A stretch of DNA of 14,599 nucleotides from an uncultured Oscillospiraceae bacterium (lineage in GTDB: Bacteria > Bacillota_A > Clostridia > Oscillospirales > Oscillospiraceae): the NCBI GenBank assembly GCA_910584605.1, contig CAJUAW010000054.1, positions 1 to 14,599 of the forward strand, written 5' to 3'. Positions 4,238 through 12,463 of this stretch are shown one piece after another. Position 1 is the stretch's first letter, and every line of letters starts with the position of its first letter. The notes beneath the pieces were generated by a model. That model saw nothing but the letters and a program-made list of their open reading frames with translations. It had not been told where the DNA came from and did no database searches. The translations under genes were made by a program, and so were the position numbers.

Positions 4238-7200
4238 AAAGGAATTTGAGATGCTCTTTGCCCTGAACGCCCGGATGAACGGCGGGTTCAGTGGTACCTT
4301 CTCTAAGGCTCAGGCGGAATTTACCCGGCTGGGGAAGGAAATCCAGGGCCTCCACCGGGTGCAGGGCGACATCGCATCCTACCAGAAACAGCAGAGCGCA
4401 ATCGAGGCCACCCGCTCCAAACTGGAGAGCCTGCAGAAACAGCACGACCTCCTCCAGAAGGAGATCAAGGAAACTGAGGGCTCCACAGCTGGTCTGGAGC
4501 GGGAAAAGGTCAAGCTGGAGGAGCGGATCAAGAACACCGAGGTGGCCTTGGAGCGGCAGAACCAAAAACTGGGTACCACAGGCGAGCGGCTGAAGGCCGC
4601 CGGGGTGGATACAGGCAACCTGGCCCAGAAGGGTGCCGAGCTGACCGCCAAGATCAGGGAGCTGGAAACCGCCCAGGATGATGCCGCCAACGGTGCCGTT
4701 AGCTTTGGCGAGAAGTCCGCTCAGGCATTCGGGACGATCCAGAATGCCATCGCCGCCGCCGGCATCGCTACGGCGCTGAAGGAGATTGCGGACGCCTACC
4801 TGGAGTGCGTGGGCCTGGCCGGGGATTTTGAGGAGGCTATGTCCAACGTGGAGGCCCTTTCGCAGGCCAACACCCAAGAGATGGCCGCGCTGTCCGCCCA
4901 GGCCAAGGAGCTGGGAGCCACCACAAAGTTCACCGCCCAGGAGGCCGGCGACGCCATGGGCTACATGGCCATGGCTGGCTGGGACGCAAACGATATGCTC
5001 CAGGGCATGGACGGCGTCCTCCAGCTGGCGGCGGCCTCCGGGGAAGACCTGGCTATGGTGTCGGACATCGTGACCGACAGCCTCAGCGCCTTTGGCCTGA
5101 CGGCAAAGGATACGGCCCACTTCTCCGACGTTCTGGCTGCAGCGGCCACCAGCTCCAACACCAACGTGGCCATCATGGGCGAGACGTTCAAGATGTCCGC
5201 GTCTGTGGCCGGAGCTCTGGGGTACAGCATTGAGGACGTGGCCGTGGCCATGGGCCTCATGGCCAACAGCGGCGTCAAGGGCAGCATCGCCGGAACAGCC
5301 CTGCGAAACACCTTCAATGGGCTGTTGGAGGGCGTCACCCTCACCGGCGCGGCCTTCGGGGAGTATGAGTACTGCGCAGTCAAGGCGGATGGTACCATGA
5401 AGGACTTTGGTGCCACCATCGATGAGCTGCGCGGATACTTCGAGCAGATGACCGAGGCAGAACGGGTGGCCAACGCCCAGGCTATCGCCGGCCAGCGTGG
5501 TTACAACGGCCTGCTGGCCATCCTGAACGCTACCGATGCCGACTATGCCTCCCTGACCAACAGCATCAACAACTGTACTGGGGCAGCCCAGCGCATGGCA
5601 GATGTCAAACTGGACAACCTCAACGGCCAGCTGACCCTGATGGACAGCGCGTGGGATGCCCTGCGCGTCACCATTGGAGAGCAGTTCAACCCGGAACTGC
5701 GGGGTCTGGCCGAAATCGCCACCGACATACTCGGCGGCGCCAATGAGTTTATACAGGATCACCCTGCCCTGGTCAAGGGGCTCATGGCCGCTGCCGGAGC
5801 CGTTGGCGCCGGGGTGGTTGCCCTCACCGGGGTGGCCACTGTCACCAAGGTGCTGATCCCCCTGATGGGCGCACTCACGGCGGCCACACCTGGCGTGAAC
5901 ATCATCATGGGTGTGACTGCGGCTGTGGCGGGCGTCGTGGGGGTGGTGACCGCACTGGCCACCGCCGCCGATGCCGGCGTCCCCTCCGTGAAGGAGCTGA
6001 CCGAGGCCGCACGGGATATGCAGGAGGCCATGGACGAGGCCAGCGCCTCCTATGAGGAGACGGCCACCCAGACCATGGCCACGGCGGAAGTGGCCAGCAT
6101 CTACATCGATAAGCTGGAGGAGATCGAGGCCGCCACCAGCGGCAATGTGGCCGAGAACCAGGAGTACCACAACATTCTGGCCCTGCTCACCCGTACAGTG
6201 CCGGAACTGGCCGACTACATCGAACTGGAGAACAATGCCATTGAGGGCGGCACTGAGGCCCTGCGCCAGCACACCGAAGCCTGGAAAAAGGACGCAGAGG
6301 CCCAGGCGTACCAAGAGTACATCAATGCTCTGTATGACCAGTACGGTGAGGTCATGGCGGAGTCCGCCGAGAACAGCATCAAGCTCACCCAAGCTCAAAT
6401 CAAGCTGGAAACGGCAGAGAAAAATCGGGATGCCGCGTTGGAGCGGATGAACGAGCTCTCCCAGGAGGCATATGAAAACGGGGAGTTTCTCAGCCAGGAG
6501 TATTACCAGCTTGAAAATGCCCTCTACGGCTATAACGATGAAATCTACACCGCCCAGCGGGAAATCGACAACCTCAACAAGGCCATAGATAAGGATGCGG
6601 AAGCAGTGGCCGCTGCTGAGGCCGAGATCGAGAGCGCCCAGGAGGCGGTGGAGCAACTAACCGGCGTTACCGAGGAGCAGACGGAGGCGGAGGCCGAGGC
6701 CGCAGCGCAGACCCAGGAGCTGCAGGCCGTCATCGGTGATACCGCCGAGCAGGTGGCTGCTCTGGCCGAGGCTTACAACGAGGCATACACGGCTGCGCTG
6801 GACTCCATTTCGGGGCAGTACAACCTTTGGGACGAGGCGGCTGCTGTGGTCGAGACCAGCGCCGGAAGCATCAACAACGCCCTGGAGAGTCAGATCACCT
6901 ATTGGGATAACTACAATCAAAACCTGGAATCTCTGCGGGAGCGGACAGCCGACATTGAGGGTTTGAGCGATGTGATCGCCAGCTTTGCCGATGGCAGCGA
7001 GGACAGTGTAAACGCCATTGCAGGAATGGCCAGCGCCAGCGATGAAGATCTGGCCGCCATGGTGGCCAACTGGCAGGAGCTGCAGCAGGCCCAGGCGGAC
7101 GCTTCTCAGAGCATCGCCGATCTGAAGACCGATTTCTCCAACCAGACGGACGAATTGCAGTCCGATCTTGCAGCAGACATCGAGGCCATGGACTTGGGGG

Positions 7201-7697
7201 ATGAGGCAACAGCAGCGGGCCGGGCCACCATCCAGGGGTACATTGACGCGGCAAGCGATATGCTCCCCCAGGTGAAAAGCGCGTATGCGAATCTGGCGCG
7301 GGCGGCGTCCAATGCCCTGGGTACACCGTCCTACAGTAATAGCGCGTATGCGGCAAACAGCAGCGTCCCCATGTATGCCAGCGGTACCGACAGTGCCGCG
7401 CCTGGTCTTGCCCTGGTGGGCGAGGAGGGGCCGGAGCTGGTCTACTTCAACGGCGGGGAAAAGGTCATGGATGCGGCGAAGACCGCTGCCTTCCAGTCTA
7501 ATGCCACGCCGGGCCTCTCCGCAATGCTTTCGCCTTCGGTTGGCTCCGCGCCCCCGGTGACTGTGACCTTTCAGATTCAAGGCAATGCCACCCAGGAAAC
7601 AGTGCAAGACCTGCGGGGCTTTGCGGACGAGATCGTTTCGACAGTGCTTGACGCATTGGATGAGGCCAGCGAGGACGCACGAAGGAGGGCCTACTGA
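4227..7697 (+). CDS. T: Tail tape measure protein (gpT-like, TP901 core)
   Basis: 1156 residues from GTG 4227, with AAGGAGG (4214-4220) six bases ahead; stop TGA 7695-7697. It sets tail length and fills the tube lumen until ejection. Order of regions: a coiled-coil N-terminus rich in Glu/Lys/Gln (about 15-150); the TP901/PhageMin_Tail core (about 195-500, including KELGATTKFTAQEAGDAMGY, MAMAGWDANDM and GMDGVLQLAAASGEDLAMVS); then a hydrophobic Ala/Gly/Val stretch (about 519-580), probably membrane-active during DNA entry; long charged coiled coils (about 630-880); and a C-terminal block with ASGTDSAAPGLALVGEEGPE (about 1050-1070), a conserved element of Firmicutes tape measures. Length is ordinary for a tail of roughly 150-180 nm at about 1.5 Å per residue (inference). 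It overlaps the next gene by one base (TGATG). Confidence 0.93.
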   Translation: MAGKKEFEMLFALNARMNGGFSGTFSKAQAEFTRLGKEIQGLHRVQGDIASYQKQQSAIEATRSKLESLQKQHDLLQKEIKETEGSTAGLEREKVKLEERIKNTEVALERQNQKLGTTGERLKAAGVDTGNLAQKGAELTAKIRELETAQDDAANGAVSFGEKSAQAFGTIQNAIAAAGIATALKEIADAYLECVGLAGDFEEAMSNVEALSQANTQEMAALSAQAKELGATTKFTAQEAGDAMGYMAMAGWDANDMLQGMDGVLQLAAASGEDLAMVSDIVTDSLSAFGLTAKDTAHFSDVLAAAATSSNTNVAIMGETFKMSASVAGALGYSIEDVAVAMGLMANSGVKGSIAGTALRNTFNGLLEGVTLTGAAFGEYEYCAVKADGTMKDFGATIDELRGYFEQMTEAERVANAQAIAGQRGYNGLLAILNATDADYASLTNSINNCTGAAQRMADVKLDNLNGQLTLMDSAWDALRVTIGEQFNPELRGLAEIATDILGGANEFIQDHPALVKGLMAAAGAVGAGVVALTGVATVTKVLIPLMGALTAATPGVNIIMGVTAAVAGVVGVVTALATAADAGVPSVKELTEAARDMQEAMDEASASYEETATQTMATAEVASIYIDKLEEIEAATSGNVAENQEYHNILALLTRTVPELADYIELENNAIEGGTEALRQHTEAWKKDAEAQAYQEYINALYDQYGEVMAESAENSIKLTQAQIKLETAEKNRDAALERMNELSQEAYENGEFLSQEYYQLENALYGYNDEIYTAQREIDNLNKAIDKDAEAVAAAEAEIESAQEAVEQLTGVTEEQTEAEAEAAAQTQELQAVIGDTAEQVAALAEAYNEAYTAALDSISGQYNLWDEAAAVVETSAGSINNALESQITYWDNYNQNLESLRERTADIEGLSDVIASFADGSEDSVNAIAGMASASDEDLAAMVANWQELQQAQADASQSIADLKTDFSNQTDELQSDLAADIEAMDLGDEATAAGRATIQGYIDAASDMLPQVKSAYANLARAASNALGTPSYSNSAYAANSSVPMYASGTDSAAPGLALVGEEGPELVYFNGGEKVMDAAKTAAFQSNATPGLSAMLSPSVGSAPPVTVTFQIQGNATQETVQDLRGFADEIVSTVLDALDEASEDARRRAY

Positions 7698-7915
7698 TGG
7701 CAAAGACCTACACCACCGTTCAGGGGGATATGTGGGACAGCATCGCATTTGCCCAGCTGGGGAGCGTTGACCACACCGACAAGCTGATGAATGCCAATCT
7801 CCAGTATCGGGAGTATTACATCTTCCCGGCGGGGATCGTCCTGACCCTGCCGGAGATCAGGGAGAGCGTCAGCAGTTCGCTGCCGCCCTGGAAGAAGGTG
7901 GGCTATGAGCAATAA
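7697..7915 (+). CDS. X: Tail protein X (P2 gpX-like, LysM-like)
   Basis: 72 residues from ATG 7697, sharing one base with the tape measure stop; GAAGGAGGG lies just upstream. Its form, YTTVQGDMWDSIAFAQLGS then NANLQYREYYIFPAGIVLTL, is the LysM-like fold of Phage_tail_X: 'Y.v..GD..D.ia....G......l..aN......pagi.l.lP'. In P2, gpX helps build the tail, probably the tail end. It is followed by the hub gene, with which it overlaps by 11 bases. Length matches the family (65-75). Confidence 0.88.
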   Translation: MAKTYTTVQGDMWDSIAFAQLGSVDHTDKLMNANLQYREYYIFPAGIVLTLPEIRESVSSSLPPWKKVGYEQ

Positions 7916-9188
7916 GGACAACGCCCGCCGCACCGCTGCACAGATCGCTTTCAATAAAGCGGATATCACCACATCCATCGGCCCTTACCTCAAATCCATG
8001 ACCTATGTGGACAACGAGGAGGACGAAACTGACGAGATCCAGATCCAGGTGCATGACCGGGATTCGATTTGGATGGAGAAATGGCTGAACGATGCCATCG
8101 ATGCGGCGTCCTCCACGTCCTCCAGTTCGTCGGATACACCGTCTGGCGGCGGGGAGACCGTCTACACCGTTGTGAAGGGTGATACGCTGTCCGGCATTGC
8201 CGCGAAATACGGAACCACCTATCAGGAGATCGCCAAGGCAAACGGCATCAAAAATCCGAACCTGATCTATCCGGGCCAGCAATTCAAAATTCCGGGGACG
8301 GGCGGCGGGGAGACCAGCGGCGATGTTTCCGCCGACCCCGGCCTCAAGATAGATGCGGTGATCGTCCGGGAGAACTGGACGGGGGACGGCAAGGACGCGG
8401 TGCTGCCCTGCGGGGAATTTGAGCTGGACAGCGTGGCGGCCTCCGGGCCGCCCGCCGTCATCAACATCAAGGGTACGTCCCTCCCGTTTACCGCCCAGGT
8501 GCGCCAGACCAAGAAGTCCAAGGCGTGGGAAAACTACACCCTCTCCGGCATCGCCAATGAGATAGCCGGAGCCAACGGTATGGTCTGTATGTACGAATCG
8601 GCATCAGACCCTTTTTACTCCCGCGTGGAGCAGGTCAAGACCAGCGATATTCAATTCCTGGAAACGCTCTGCCACAAGGCGGGCATATCGCTGAAGGCCA
8701 CCAACCGCACCCTGGTCCTGTTCGACCAGGCGGCCTATGAGTCCAAGGCGGCGGTGTTCACCATCAGGCGGGGGAGCGGCGTCTACACCAAGTACAAACT
8801 GAACGTGGGCACGGCGGACACGCAGTATTCCTCCTGCCGGGTGAGCTATGTCGACCCGAAAGGAAAGTGCATCTCGGCCACGGCGAAAATCGAGGACTAC
8901 AATGCGGACGCCAAGAACAACCAGCAGCTGGAGATTACCGCCAAGGTCACCGACAAGGACGAGGCCAAGGCCCTGGCGGAAAAGCTCCTGCGCAAGCACA
9001 ACCGCTACGCCAAGACCGCCTCGTTCACACTCCCCGGCAATCCCGACCTAGTGGCCGGGGTGACGGTGATGCTGGAGAAGTGGGGCGGCTGGGATGGCAA
9101 GTACATTGTCACTCAGGCAAAGCATACCGTGGGCGGCTCCGGGTACACGGTGCAGGTCAGACTTCGGAGAGTATTGGAGGGGTATTGA
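7905..9188 (+). CDS. D: Baseplate hub (late control gpD family) with inserted LysM domain
   Basis: 427 residues from ATG 7905 (GAAGGTGGG upstream). Family: gpD/VgrG-like hub trimer that joins tube and spike. The N-terminal part (about 1-66, including TTSIGPYLKSMTYVDNEEDE and QIQVHDRDSIW) is the first hub barrel. It is interrupted by a Ser/Gly linker, a complete LysM module (about 84-131, YTVVKGDTLSGIAAKYGTTY through NLIYPGQQFKI), and another Gly-rich linker. The hub then resumes at LKIDAVIVRENW and runs through SDIQFLETLCHKAGISL (about 245-262) to the closing strands GYTVQVRLRRVLEGY. LysM domains bind peptidoglycan GlcNAc, so the insertion would let the hub dock on the cell wall. Its stop shares a base with the next gene's ATG. 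Confidence 0.88.
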   Translation: MSNKDNARRTAAQIAFNKADITTSIGPYLKSMTYVDNEEDETDEIQIQVHDRDSIWMEKWLNDAIDAASSTSSSSSDTPSGGGETVYTVVKGDTLSGIAAKYGTTYQEIAKANGIKNPNLIYPGQQFKIPGTGGGETSGDVSADPGLKIDAVIVRENWTGDGKDAVLPCGEFELDSVAASGPPAVINIKGTSLPFTAQVRQTKKSKAWENYTLSGIANEIAGANGMVCMYESASDPFYSRVEQVKTSDIQFLETLCHKAGISLKATNRTLVLFDQAAYESKAAVFTIRRGSGVYTKYKLNVGTADTQYSSCRVSYVDPKGKCISATAKIEDYNADAKNNQQLEITAKVTDKDEAKALAEKLLRKHNRYAKTASFTLPGNPDLVAGVTVMLEKWGGWDGKYIVTQAKHTVGGSGYTVQVRLRRVLEGY

Positions 9189-9553
9189 TGGAACGGGAAA
9201 TGGAGACCTCGCTGGAAAATCTGGTGCGTGTCGGAACCGTCACCTGGGCTGACCCGGTCAAGCGGGTGGCCCGCGTGAAGTTCCAGGACATGGATCTCCC
9301 GTCCGCCCCCCTGCACGTCCTGGCAAATCGGCCCTACATTCCGGACTACGAGACAATGCCCCAGCGGACGGAGTTCGAGGCGGGCGGCAGCGGTGACCCG
9401 GCCTTCGCCAGCCATAAGCACGACCTGCTGATCAAGCCGTGGATGCCCAAGGTCAACGCTGTGGTGCTGTGCATATACCTCCCCGGCTTCAATACGGATG
9501 GCTACATCCTGGGTGAAATTGGGGCGCTGGGCGAGCTCAAGCAGATGGAATAG
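9188..9553 (+). CDS. V: Baseplate assembly protein V-like (short spike, OB fold)
   Basis: 121 residues from ATG 9188, overlapping the hub stop by one base, with GGAGG (9176-9180) upstream. The N-terminus LVRVGTVTWADPVKRVARVK is the gpV OB-fold entry ('R.G.V...d......rV..'). The C-terminal LYLPGFNTDGYILG-type strand (here VVLCIYLPGFNTDGYILGEI) closes it. It is only about half the length of P2 gpV (211), so the usual long beta-helical spike is missing. ASHKHDLLIKPW carries an H-x-H pair, which in P2-type spikes can bind iron near the tip; here it lies within the fold, so that role is unproven. A separate tip protein may exist elsewhere. Confidence 0.75.
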   Translation: MEREMETSLENLVRVGTVTWADPVKRVARVKFQDMDLPSAPLHVLANRPYIPDYETMPQRTEFEAGGSGDPAFASHKHDLLIKPWMPKVNAVVLCIYLPGFNTDGYILGEIGALGELKQME

Positions 9554-9566
9554 GAGGTGGCACAGT

Positions 9567-9965
9567 ATGGTTATCGGCTGTTTAGGAGACATCGTTTTTC
9601 AGGTGTCGGAGGCCACGGTGCGCACCCTGGACAATATGACCTGGTCCGGCTCTGCCCGGTACGCCATCCACGAGCGCCACCTGACCCACGCCCTCACGGA
9701 GTTTGTCGGGCTGGACCCGGACAAGATCACCTTCGATATCACCCTGTGTTCCGACTTGGGTGTAGACCCCATCACAGAGGTGGTGAAAATCTGGAACATC
9801 GAGCGCAGCGGGAAAGCGGTGCCGCTGACCATCGGCACCAAGGGCTACGGAAAATACCGCTGGAATATTACCAAGCACGAAATGAAGGCAAAGGCCCACT
9901 TTATAAACGGCGACATCCACACGGCCACCGTTTCTGTCAGCCTGCAGGAGTATCTGGGAGGATAG
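9567..9965 (+). CDS. U: Tail protein U (P2 gpU family)
   Basis: 132 residues from ATG 9567, chosen because TAGGAGGTGG (9551-9560) precedes it; an in-frame upstream ATG at 9498 lies inside the preceding gene and has no such site. The motif sequence fits Phage_P2_GpU: IVFQVSE at the start, a His/Arg-rich loop, LDPDKITFDITLCSDLGVDP (about 50-69), then PLTIGTKGYGKYRWNI (about 90-105), and the closing strands TATVSVSLQEYL. gpU in P2 is needed for tail completion. Here it lies between V and W, three bases before the next gene; in P2 itself it is between T and X, so this is a rearranged order common in Firmicutes prophages (my recollection). Confidence 0.83.
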   Translation: MVIGCLGDIVFQVSEATVRTLDNMTWSGSARYAIHERHLTHALTEFVGLDPDKITFDITLCSDLGVDPITEVVKIWNIERSGKAVPLTIGTKGYGKYRWNITKHEMKAKAHFINGDIHTATVSVSLQEYLGG

Positions 9966-9968
9966 GCT

Positions 9969-10289
9969 ATGAGCTACACCGTTTCCGCAACTGACCTGAA
10001 ATCTATCCAGTTCAACGAGAAGAACGAGTTAAACGCAGTCCTCCAGAATATCGCTGTGATCCTCTCCACACCCATGGGCACCGTGCCCCTTTACCGGGAC
10101 TTTGGGCTTGACTGGTCTTTCCTGGACAAGCCCACCCCCGTGGCGAAGGTGCTGATGGTCGCCCCGGTGCGGGAGGCCATCCAGAGGTGGGAGCCGCGGG
10201 CCACGGTGCTGGATGTCTCGTTTTCAGAGGACCCGGCCCAGCCGGGGGTACTGATTCCAACAGTGGAGGTGGACATCAACCTTGAGTAG
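9969..10289 (+). CDS. W: Baseplate assembly protein W (gp25-like)
   Basis: 106 residues from ATG 9969; the upstream gene's GGGAGGATAGG supplies the ribosome-binding site. The family is gpW/T4 gp25, a sheath-initiating baseplate wedge piece. Its signature is clear: NELNAVLQNIAVILSTPMGT, then PLYRDFGLDWSFLDKP (about 40-55), then a helix (AKVLMVAPVREAIQRWEPR) and the closing strand PTVEVDINLE. Length equals that of P2 W (about 115). It overlaps the following gene by eight bases. Confidence 0.9.
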   Translation: MSYTVSATDLKSIQFNEKNELNAVLQNIAVILSTPMGTVPLYRDFGLDWSFLDKPTPVAKVLMVAPVREAIQRWEPRATVLDVSFSEDPAQPGVLIPTVEVDINLE

Positions 10290-11418
10290 AAATACAGATC
10301 ATCAATTCATACCCACGGACACCGGGGAGGTGGTGGCCCTCCTCACGGCGCTTTACGAGAAGATCACCAAGACTACCGTGCATCCCGCCAGCCCGGAAAG
10401 ACTGTTCATCCAGTACATGGCCAACATCATCATCCAAGAGCGGGTGCTGAACAACTACACTGGCAACCAAAATATTCCCAGCCGCGCCGAAGGGGAGAAC
10501 CTGGACGCCCTGGCCGAACTGACTCACATCAAGGGCAGGCCGGAGGCCAAGCCCGCCGTGTGCAGTGTGCGGTTTTCCATTTCGGAGGCTCAGGACACGG
10601 CCATCCTGATCCCCGCCGGCACGAGGGTAACAGACCCCGCCAACACCCTGATCTGGGAAACGGAGGCCGATGCCTACGTCCCCATCGGGGAGACCTCCGT
10701 GGAGCTTTCGGTGCGCTGCCAGACTGCCGGGACTGTCGGCAACGGCTATGCCGCCGGCCAGATCAACACGCTGGTGGACGTCTACGACTACTACTCGGAG
10801 TGCGTCAGCACCACGGAATCGGGCGGCGGCTCCAACGTGCCGGACGATGATGAATACTATGAGCTGATGCGGGCCAGCATGGACTCCTTCAGCTGCGCCG
10901 GAGCCAGGGGCGGGTACATCTTTTGGGCGAAGCAGGTCAGCACGGAGATCGCGGACGTGATCGCCAACTCTCCGACCCCTGGCGTGGTCAAGCTGTATGT
11001 CCTGATGGACGGCGGGGAGCTGGCCAACGAGGAGGTCAAGGGCGAGGTGCTGGCCGCCTGCAATGCCGATGAGGTGCGCCCCCTGACCGACCAGGTATTC
11101 GTGGAGGACGCGGAAGTCGTCAGCTACGACATCGACTTCACCTATTACATCCAAACCGGGAGCGCGGCCAGCGCAGCGGACATCGCTGCGGCGGTGCAGA
11201 TGGCGGTGGATGAGTTCAACACCTGGCAGTGCGCACGCCTGGGCCGGGACATCAATCCCTCGCGTCTGATCAATCTGCTGATGCAGACGGGGATCAAGCG
11301 TGTGGATCTGAGGGCCCCGGCCTTCACTGTCCTCCGGGACGGCGGAGACAAGACCGTGCCGCAGGTCGCGTCCTTCGGAACCGCCGCCATTGTGAACGGG
11401 GGCTATGAGGATGAATGA
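10282..11418 (+). CDS. J: Baseplate assembly protein J (gp47/gpJ family)
   Basis: 378 residues starting at TTG 10282, with GGAGGTGG (10265-10272) about 9 bases ahead, inside the end of W. The wedge protein connects hub, sheath initiator and fibres. Family landmarks in order: NLDALAELTHIKGRPEAKPA (about 73-92), IPAGTRVTDP (about 110), TAGTVGNGYAAGQINTLV (about 149-166), the acidic DDDEYYELMRASM (about 188-200), GARGGYIFWAKQ and IADVIANSPTPGVVKLYVL (about 207-240). A C-terminal strand pair (about 280-292) is followed by the RINPS-like and IKRVDLRAPAF segments (about 332-351). Length is as usual for P2 J plus a little. It overlaps the next gene by eight bases. Confidence 0.9.
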   Translation: MSRNTDHQFIPTDTGEVVALLTALYEKITKTTVHPASPERLFIQYMANIIIQERVLNNYTGNQNIPSRAEGENLDALAELTHIKGRPEAKPAVCSVRFSISEAQDTAILIPAGTRVTDPANTLIWETEADAYVPIGETSVELSVRCQTAGTVGNGYAAGQINTLVDVYDYYSECVSTTESGGGSNVPDDDEYYELMRASMDSFSCAGARGGYIFWAKQVSTEIADVIANSPTPGVVKLYVLMDGGELANEEVKGEVLAACNADEVRPLTDQVFVEDAEVVSYDIDFTYYIQTGSAASAADIAAAVQMAVDEFNTWQCARLGRDINPSRLINLLMQTGIKRVDLRAPAFTVLRDGGDKTVPQVASFGTAAIVNGGYEDE

Positions 11419-12463
11419 TCACGGCCTCACAAAGGAAAACCTGGCCGGAACCCTGCCCCCGGCACTGCGGTCTGACCCGTTCGTGGTGGCGCTGTCCGAG
11501 GCCCTCGCCGAACTGCTGGCCGCCCGGCCGGCGGAGATCGACCGGCTGCTGATCTACCCGGCCATTGACACACTGGACGAGCCCCTTTTGGACATCCTCG
11601 CCCGTGACTTCAAGGTTGACTGGTGGGACCCGGAATACAGCCTGGAGGAAAAGCGGCGGACGCTGAAGGACAGCTGGCGCGTCCACAGGCTCCTGGGAAC
11701 CAGGGCCGCCGTGGAAACGGCCATCTCCGCCATCTACCCGCACACGCAGGTGCTGGAGTGGTTTGAGTACGGCGGGGAGCCGTACCACTTCCGGCTGGAC
11801 ATCAACATCACCAACGACACGATAGACTCCGCCAAGCAGCGCCGGGTGCTGGAGCGGATGAACTTCTACAAAAGCCTCCGCTCCCACAATGACGGCGTGA
11901 CCTACTTCGTGGAGGCGGAGCCGGCTATTGTCAGGGCGGCGGCCAGCGCCCCCGGTCTGACCGAGGCCCTCCACGTCCCCCTGGTGCTGCCGGTGCCGCT
12001 GATCCGGCCCACGGCAGGCGTCCGTGTGGGCGCTGTGACGGGCCTGTGGGAGAGTGTGGCGGCCAGGGTGGAATTACCCACCCCCATCATCAAACCCACG
12101 GCAACGGCCCGCACAGGGGCCACAGCGGCGCTCTACGAGGCGTTCACGGCAGGGGTGGATCTGTCCGCGCCTGCCATTCGGAGGCTGGCCAGCGCACGGC
12201 TGGGAACCACGGTGAGCCTGCTGGAGGAGTTCGAGGTGCGGCTCGTGCTGCCGGACGGAGTGCCGACGAGGAGTGGGGCAAGGCTCCGGGCGGTCGTGGC
12301 CAGCACATGGCAGGAGTGCTATGTGACCCAGGCCGTCCCCCTCGTGGATACGGTGTTAACTGCCACCACGCAGGCCCACGCAAAAGGCGTGGTGGCGTCA
12401 ACGCAAGAAACAGCGAAGACCCATATCAATTTACAGGAGGTAGACTATGGCGGAACAGAGTAA
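11411..12463 (+). CDS. I: Tail protein I (P2 gpI-like) with C-terminal 29-residue repeats
   Basis: 350 residues from ATG 11411, where GGGGG (11398-11402) has correct spacing; an in-frame ATG two codons earlier is too close to that site. The N-terminal 180 residues match P2 gpI: LPPALRSDPFVVALSEALAE, IDRLLIYPAIDTLDEPLLDI, then VDWWDPEYSLEEKRRTLKDS, HRLLGTRAAVETAISAIY. This baseplate part links J to the fibre. The remaining part (from about residue 193) is a repetitive strand-rich extension of at least four 29-residue units. P2 gpI is only about 176 residues, so the extension doubles the protein. It overlaps the fibre gene by 17 bases. Confidence 0.87.
   Translation: MNDHGLTKENLAGTLPPALRSDPFVVALSEALAELLAARPAEIDRLLIYPAIDTLDEPLLDILARDFKVDWWDPEYSLEEKRRTLKDSWRVHRLLGTRAAVETAISAIYPHTQVLEWFEYGGEPYHFRLDINITNDTIDSAKQRRVLERMNFYKSLRSHNDGVTYFVEAEPAIVRAAASAPGLTEALHVPLVLPVPLIRPTAGVRVGAVTGLWESVAARVELPTPIIKPTATARTGATAALYEAFTAGVDLSAPAIRRLASARLGTTVSLLEEFEVRLVLPDGVPTRSGARLRAVVASTWQECYVTQAVPLVDTVLTATTQAHAKGVVASTQETAKTHINLQEVDYGGTE
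11987..12421 (+). repeat. Tandem 29-aa (87-bp) repeats in the gpI homologue
   Basis: In-frame units start at 11987, 12074, 12161, 12248 and 12335 with exact 87-base spacing. The first three unit starts read LPVPLIRPTAG, LPTPIIKPTAT and LSAPAIRRLAS. Shared columns are P at 4, I at 6, a basic residue at 7, A at 10, R at 13, G at 15, L at 20 and E at 22. Unit four is shifted one residue (RAVVASTWQEC), and a weaker fifth one repeats VVASTQE. Similarity is at protein level only. The pattern suggests a small solenoid or bundle. Confidence 0.75.

Noticed and set aside
4194..6656. Long minus-strand open frame opposite the tape measure
   Set aside because: Shadow of the coding strand; Gly/His/Leu-rich translation, while the sense strand has the clear TP901 domain.
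8867..9187. Upstream extension of the gpV-like gene
   Set aside because: It lies wholly in the hub gene in another frame; ATG 9188 with GGAGG fits and gives the family's usual N-terminus.
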